Of a stretch of 64,000 nucleotides of DNA, positions 60,543 through 64,000 are shown piece after piece; the stretch's first letter is position 1, and every line of letters begins with the position of its first letter. The DNA comes from Marthasterias glacialis (Eukaryota > Echinodermata > Asteroidea > Forcipulatida > Asteriidae), in NCBI GenBank assembly GCA_911728455.2, contig OU452225.1, forward strand, positions 4,478,325 to 4,542,324, read 5' to 3'. Below the pieces are notes generated by a model. It saw only the letters and a list, made by a program, of their open reading frames with translations. It ran no database searches and had not been told where the DNA came from. The translations under genes were made by a program, and so were the position numbers.

Positions 60543-63537
60543 TAGCTGTTTCGTAGCGAAGCGCAGCGAAACAGCTCTTGTTTTTGTTAAAGTTTTTTTT
60601 ATTATTGTTTTTTTTTTTTTTTTTTTTTTTTAGCTGTTTCGTAGCGAAGCGCAGCGAAACAGCTCTTGTTTTTGTTAAAGTTTTTTTTATTATTGTTTTT
60701 TTTTTTTTTTTTATTTGTCTGATTCAGTACTCGCAATTTTTTGCATAGTTCCCAAAGAGCAATTGCAATGAAACTTTCAGGGATTGAAGGTTATGGAGCA
60801 ATAATGATCCTAAAGCAAGGATGTCATGATGACGTCATCACTGGTCACGTGACGTCATCTTAAAGGTGTTCTATGTTAAATCTTTGAAAATCTATATCAT
60901 ATCAGCCAAACGAGACCGTAGGTTTCTGTTTGCGGGATGTGGTAGGGATAAATTAGGTCTCCATTTTGTTTCGTGTGCGTGACCTCACATGACCTCTACT
61001 TCCAGTTGAAACGGGCAAAAAACGGAAGTGCCCTGTAACTCAAAAGTGGTAAAAGTTATGAGGTTGCTTTCCAAGGACGTAAGTGTCTAGCAAGGGTGGG
61101 CAGTTCAAAAAAAATATTGATGACGTCACAAATTGCAATAACGCCCTCTAGCGGCAGGTTGAAAACTCGTCAAAATGGACTTTTTGAAGATGTGTGTGGT
61201 GAAGTTTTTTGTAATCACTTCAAATTTTACACACACGTTAACTGTCAGGCAGCCATTATATGTGTGAAGTTTCAGATCAATGACGTCATCGGGGGTCACG
61301 TGACGCGGCCTTAAAGGTGCACTTTTTGAACTAATATAACTCCCTAAGTAATTATGCGATCATGTTGAAACTTGGTAGGTTGTTGGATATTGACAAGTTC
61401 TTTTGAAATCTGACATGACGTCATGATGACGTCATCACGTGATTTTTTATGATTTTTTCAATTTTTGCACCTTTAACACATAAATTGCTATATGAAAATG
61501 GTATAACCCAAATTAATTTTTGATTTATGCCACAGTGGGCAAATTGCTTTGAATACCCAACAAATTTATAACTCAGTTGAGAAATTTGAAAATTTTAATG
61601 ACGAAACAGCTCTGCATTTGTGCACAAATGCAATTTAGCTCTAGTTTTTTTTTTTATTTGTCTGATTCAGTACTCGCAATTTTTTGCATAGTTCCCAAAG
61701 AGCAATTGCAATGAAACTTTCAGGGATTGAAGGTTATGGAGCAATAATGATCCTAAAGCAAGGATGTCATGATGACGTCATCACTGGTCACGTGACGTCA
61801 TCTTAAAGGTGTTCTATGTTAAATCTTTGAAAATCTATAATTATCATATCAGCCAAACGAGACCGTAGGTTTCTGTTTGCGGGATGTGGTAGGGATAAAT
61901 TAGGTCTCCATTTTGTTTCGTGTGCGTGACCTCACATGACCTCTACTTCCGGTTGAAACGGGCAAAAAACGGAAGTGCCCTGTAACTCAAAAGTGGTAAG
62001 AGTTATGAAGTTGCTTTCCAGGACTTAAGTGTCTACCAAGGGTGGGCAGTTCAAAAAAAATATTGATGACGTCACACATTGCAATTGCGCCCTCTAGCGG
62101 CAGGTTGAAAACTCGTCAAAATGGACTTTTGAAGATGTCTGTGGTGAAGTTTTTTGTAATCACTTCAAATTTTACACACACGTTAACTGTCAGGCAGCCA
62201 TCATATGTGTGAAGTTTCAGATTAATGACGTCATCGGGGGTCACGTGACGCGGCCTTAAAGGTGCACTTTTTGAACTAATATAACTCCCTAAGTAATTAT
62301 GCGATCATGTTGAAACTTGGTAGGTTGTTGGATATTGACAAGTTCTTTTGAAATCTGACATGACGTCATGATGACGTCATCACGTGATTTTTTTATGATT
62401 TTTTCAATTTTTGCACCTTTAACACATAAATTGCTATATGAATATGGTATAACCCAAATTAATTTTTGATTTATGCCACAGTGGGCAAATTGCTTTGAAT
62501 ACCCAACAAATTTATAACTCAGTTGAGAAATTTGAAAATTTTAATGACGAAACGGCTCTGCATTTGTGCACAAATGCAATTTAGCTCTAGTTTTTTTTTT
62601 TTTTTATTTGTCTGATTCAGTACTCGCAATTTTTTGCATAGTTCCCAAAGAGCAATTGCAATGAAACTTTCAGGGATTGAAGGCTATGGAGCAATAATGA
62701 TCCTAAAGCAAGGATGTCATGATGACGTCATCACTGGTCACGTGACGTCATCTTAAAGGTGTTCTATGTTAAATCTTTGAAAATCTATATCATATCAGCC
62801 AAACGAGACCGTAGGTTTCTTTTTGCGGGATGTGGTAGGGATAAATTAGGTCTCCATTTTGTTTCGTGTGCGTGACCTCACATGACCTCTACTTCCGGTT
62901 GAAACGGGCAAAAAATGGAAGTGCCCTGTAACTCAAAAGTGGTAAGAGTTATGAAGTTGCTTTCCAGGACGTAAGTGTCTAGCAAGGGTGGGCAGTTAAA
63001 AAAAAAATATTGATGACGTCACAAATTGCAATAGCGCCCTCTAGCGGCAGGTTGAAAACTCGTCAAAATGGACTTTTTGAAGATGTCTGTGGTGAAGTTT
63101 TTTGTAATCACTTCAAATTTTACATACACGTTAACTGTCAGGCAGCCATCATATGTGTGAAGTTTCAGATCAATGACGTCATCGGGGGTCACGTGACGCG
63201 GCCTTAAAGGTGCACTTTTTGAACTAATATAACTCCCTAAGTAATTATGCGATCATGTTGAAACTTGGTAGGTTGTTGGATATTGACAAGTTCTTTTGAA
63301 ATCTGACATGACGTCATGATGACGTCATCACGTGATTTGTTATGATTTTTTCAATTTTTGCACCCTTAACACATAAATTGCTATATGAATATGGTATAAC
63401 CCAAATTAATTTTTGATTTATGCCACAGTGGGCAAATTGCTTTGAATACCCAACAAATTTATAACTCAGTTGAGAAATTTGAAAATTTTAATGACGAAAC
63501 AGCTCTGCATTTGTGCACAAATGCAATTTAGCTCTAG
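60543..63537 (+). mobile_element. Rolling-circle-like (Helentron-type) element 3: two heads, three bodies
   Basis: Two tandem heads, AGCTGTTTCG-loop-CGAAACAGCT (60,544-60,576 and 60,632-60,664), each followed by CTTGTTTTTGTTAAAG and a long T run. Three bodies of 946-947 bp follow, ending at 61,644, 62,590 and 63,537. Each body ends with CGAAACAGCT (or CGAAACGGCT; inverted copy of the head), hairpin GCATTTG-TGCA-CAAATGC, AATTTAGCT and CTAG, followed by TT. The bodies are nearly identical, so amplification is recent. Short open frames (for example 61,096-61,314) repeat with the unit and are not genes. Confidence 0.75.
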
Positions 63538-63757
63538 TTGTTTATGTCTTGCATCAAGTGCATGTTTTTGTTGATCTGTTGTGTGAACCTGTTCTTATAC
63601 CAGTTTGTCTTCATTTCTTGCTTTCAGGAATTACACGCAGTTGTTGAATAATAATTAACACTGCTAAATCAACCAGATGTATACCTCAATGCTACATCAT
63701 AATAAATGAGAAGACAGTCAATTGCAACAACGTGTCAGAACTTTGCGAACCTGTGAC

Positions 63758-63802
63758 CGATCACATCAACTCATTCCACCTCACCATAAAGTTTAGTGCT
63801 GA
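63758..63802 (+). pseudogene. Penelope-like element fragment, apparent continuation of the copy at 59,258
   Basis: Encodes DHINSFHLTIKFSAD, the segment that normally follows '..L-x-x-F-I/L-x' after the catalytic motif in Penelope-like RTs. It would continue the frame that ends at 59,738. It is cut on the right by a piggyBac-type MITE fragment. Confidence 0.6.
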
Positions 63803-63890
63803 TTTCCAAAATCCAAGATGGCCGCCAAAAATTCCAAATGTATTTCAGACTCAAGTGACTATCACTTTTCAGGGGAAAAAGAATGTGTGC
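63803..63890 (+). mobile_element. Internal fragment of the piggyBac-type MITE family
   Basis: The segment aaaatccaagatggccgcca and the following 'ttccaaatg..tcag..caagtgac' match the interior of the MITEs (for example 5,848-5,930). It is joined directly to a Penelope-like coding fragment on its left. No TTAA end is visible before the fragment fades out. Confidence 0.55.
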
Positions 63891-64000
63891 TTGGGAATAG
63901 TTACACTACTCATTGGGCGCACTTATCATGGGTAATTTCTCCAATGTTTTCTTGTGCCACGCGTCGCCATGTAATGACTACACTGAGAACAATATGAACA

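Noticed and set aside
60543-60664. Repeated hairpins resembling a CRISPR array
   Set aside because: Eukaryotic context, only two repeats, spacers are T homopolymers, and they form the 5' end of a transposon-like element.
61096-63207. Repeated 65-72-residue frames in the tandem bodies of element 3
   Set aside because: They recur only because the 946-bp unit repeats; codons contain the CRE-like words, and one copy lacks the frame through a deletion.

Overview
This is a eukaryotic, intron-rich, AT-rich window, and almost everything in it belongs to one large minus-strand gene and the transposons in and around that gene. The gene encodes a receptor-type protein tyrosine phosphatase. I could follow 35 coding exons in an unbroken reading frame from about 48,634 down to a stop codon at 3,492-3,490, giving 1,651 visible residues. 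The ectodomain (fucolectin-like domain, Tie-like Ig domains, Tie-like EGF repeats, fibronectin III repeats), the transposon types and the repeated GACGTCA and CCGGAAGT elements suggest a marine invertebrate deuterostome, most likely an echinoderm. That assignment is inference, since no species marker was seen.

Layout of the receptor gene, 5' to 3' (high to low coordinates): fucolectin-like domain (48,634-42,725), Tie-like Ig domains (42,184-39,393), EGF-like repeats (39,300-33,038), five FN3 repeats (32,570-22,940), transmembrane exon (21,923-21,818), juxtamembrane region (19,546-18,773), catalytic phosphatase domain D1 (17,451-12,420) and degenerate domain D2 (11,610-3,490). The signal-peptide exon and first part of the fucolectin domain were not found; they lie upstream of 48,634 or beyond the window. 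A partial second gene of a SAM-like/uncharacterised family is nested in the intron at 34.6-37.8 kb on the same strand.

The introns hold TTAA-flanked piggyBac-type MITEs (four nearly full copies), an antisense CR1/L2-type LINE with a long open reverse-transcriptase frame, degraded LINEs, Penelope-like elements with GIY-YIG endonuclease remnants, an inverted-repeat element carrying a gene fragment, foldback MITEs and a tRNA-derived SINE.

The right part (49.5-63.5 kb) is dominated by three elements with one shared architecture: a 5' hairpin head starting TAG(G/C)TGTT(T)CG, an inverted copy of that head near the 3' end, a short 3' hairpin, and a terminus CTAG followed by TT. In two of them the head is tandemly doubled and the body, including its own 3' terminus, is repeated two or three times. 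This looks like a Helitron/Helentron-like (rolling-circle) non-autonomous group whose copies are concatemers. Their bodies carry recurrent nuclear-receptor-type, ETS-type and CRE-type motifs. I regard this group, the Tie-like ectodomain on a phosphatase, and a 46-nt exon-edge copy patched into a MITE as the most interesting observations.
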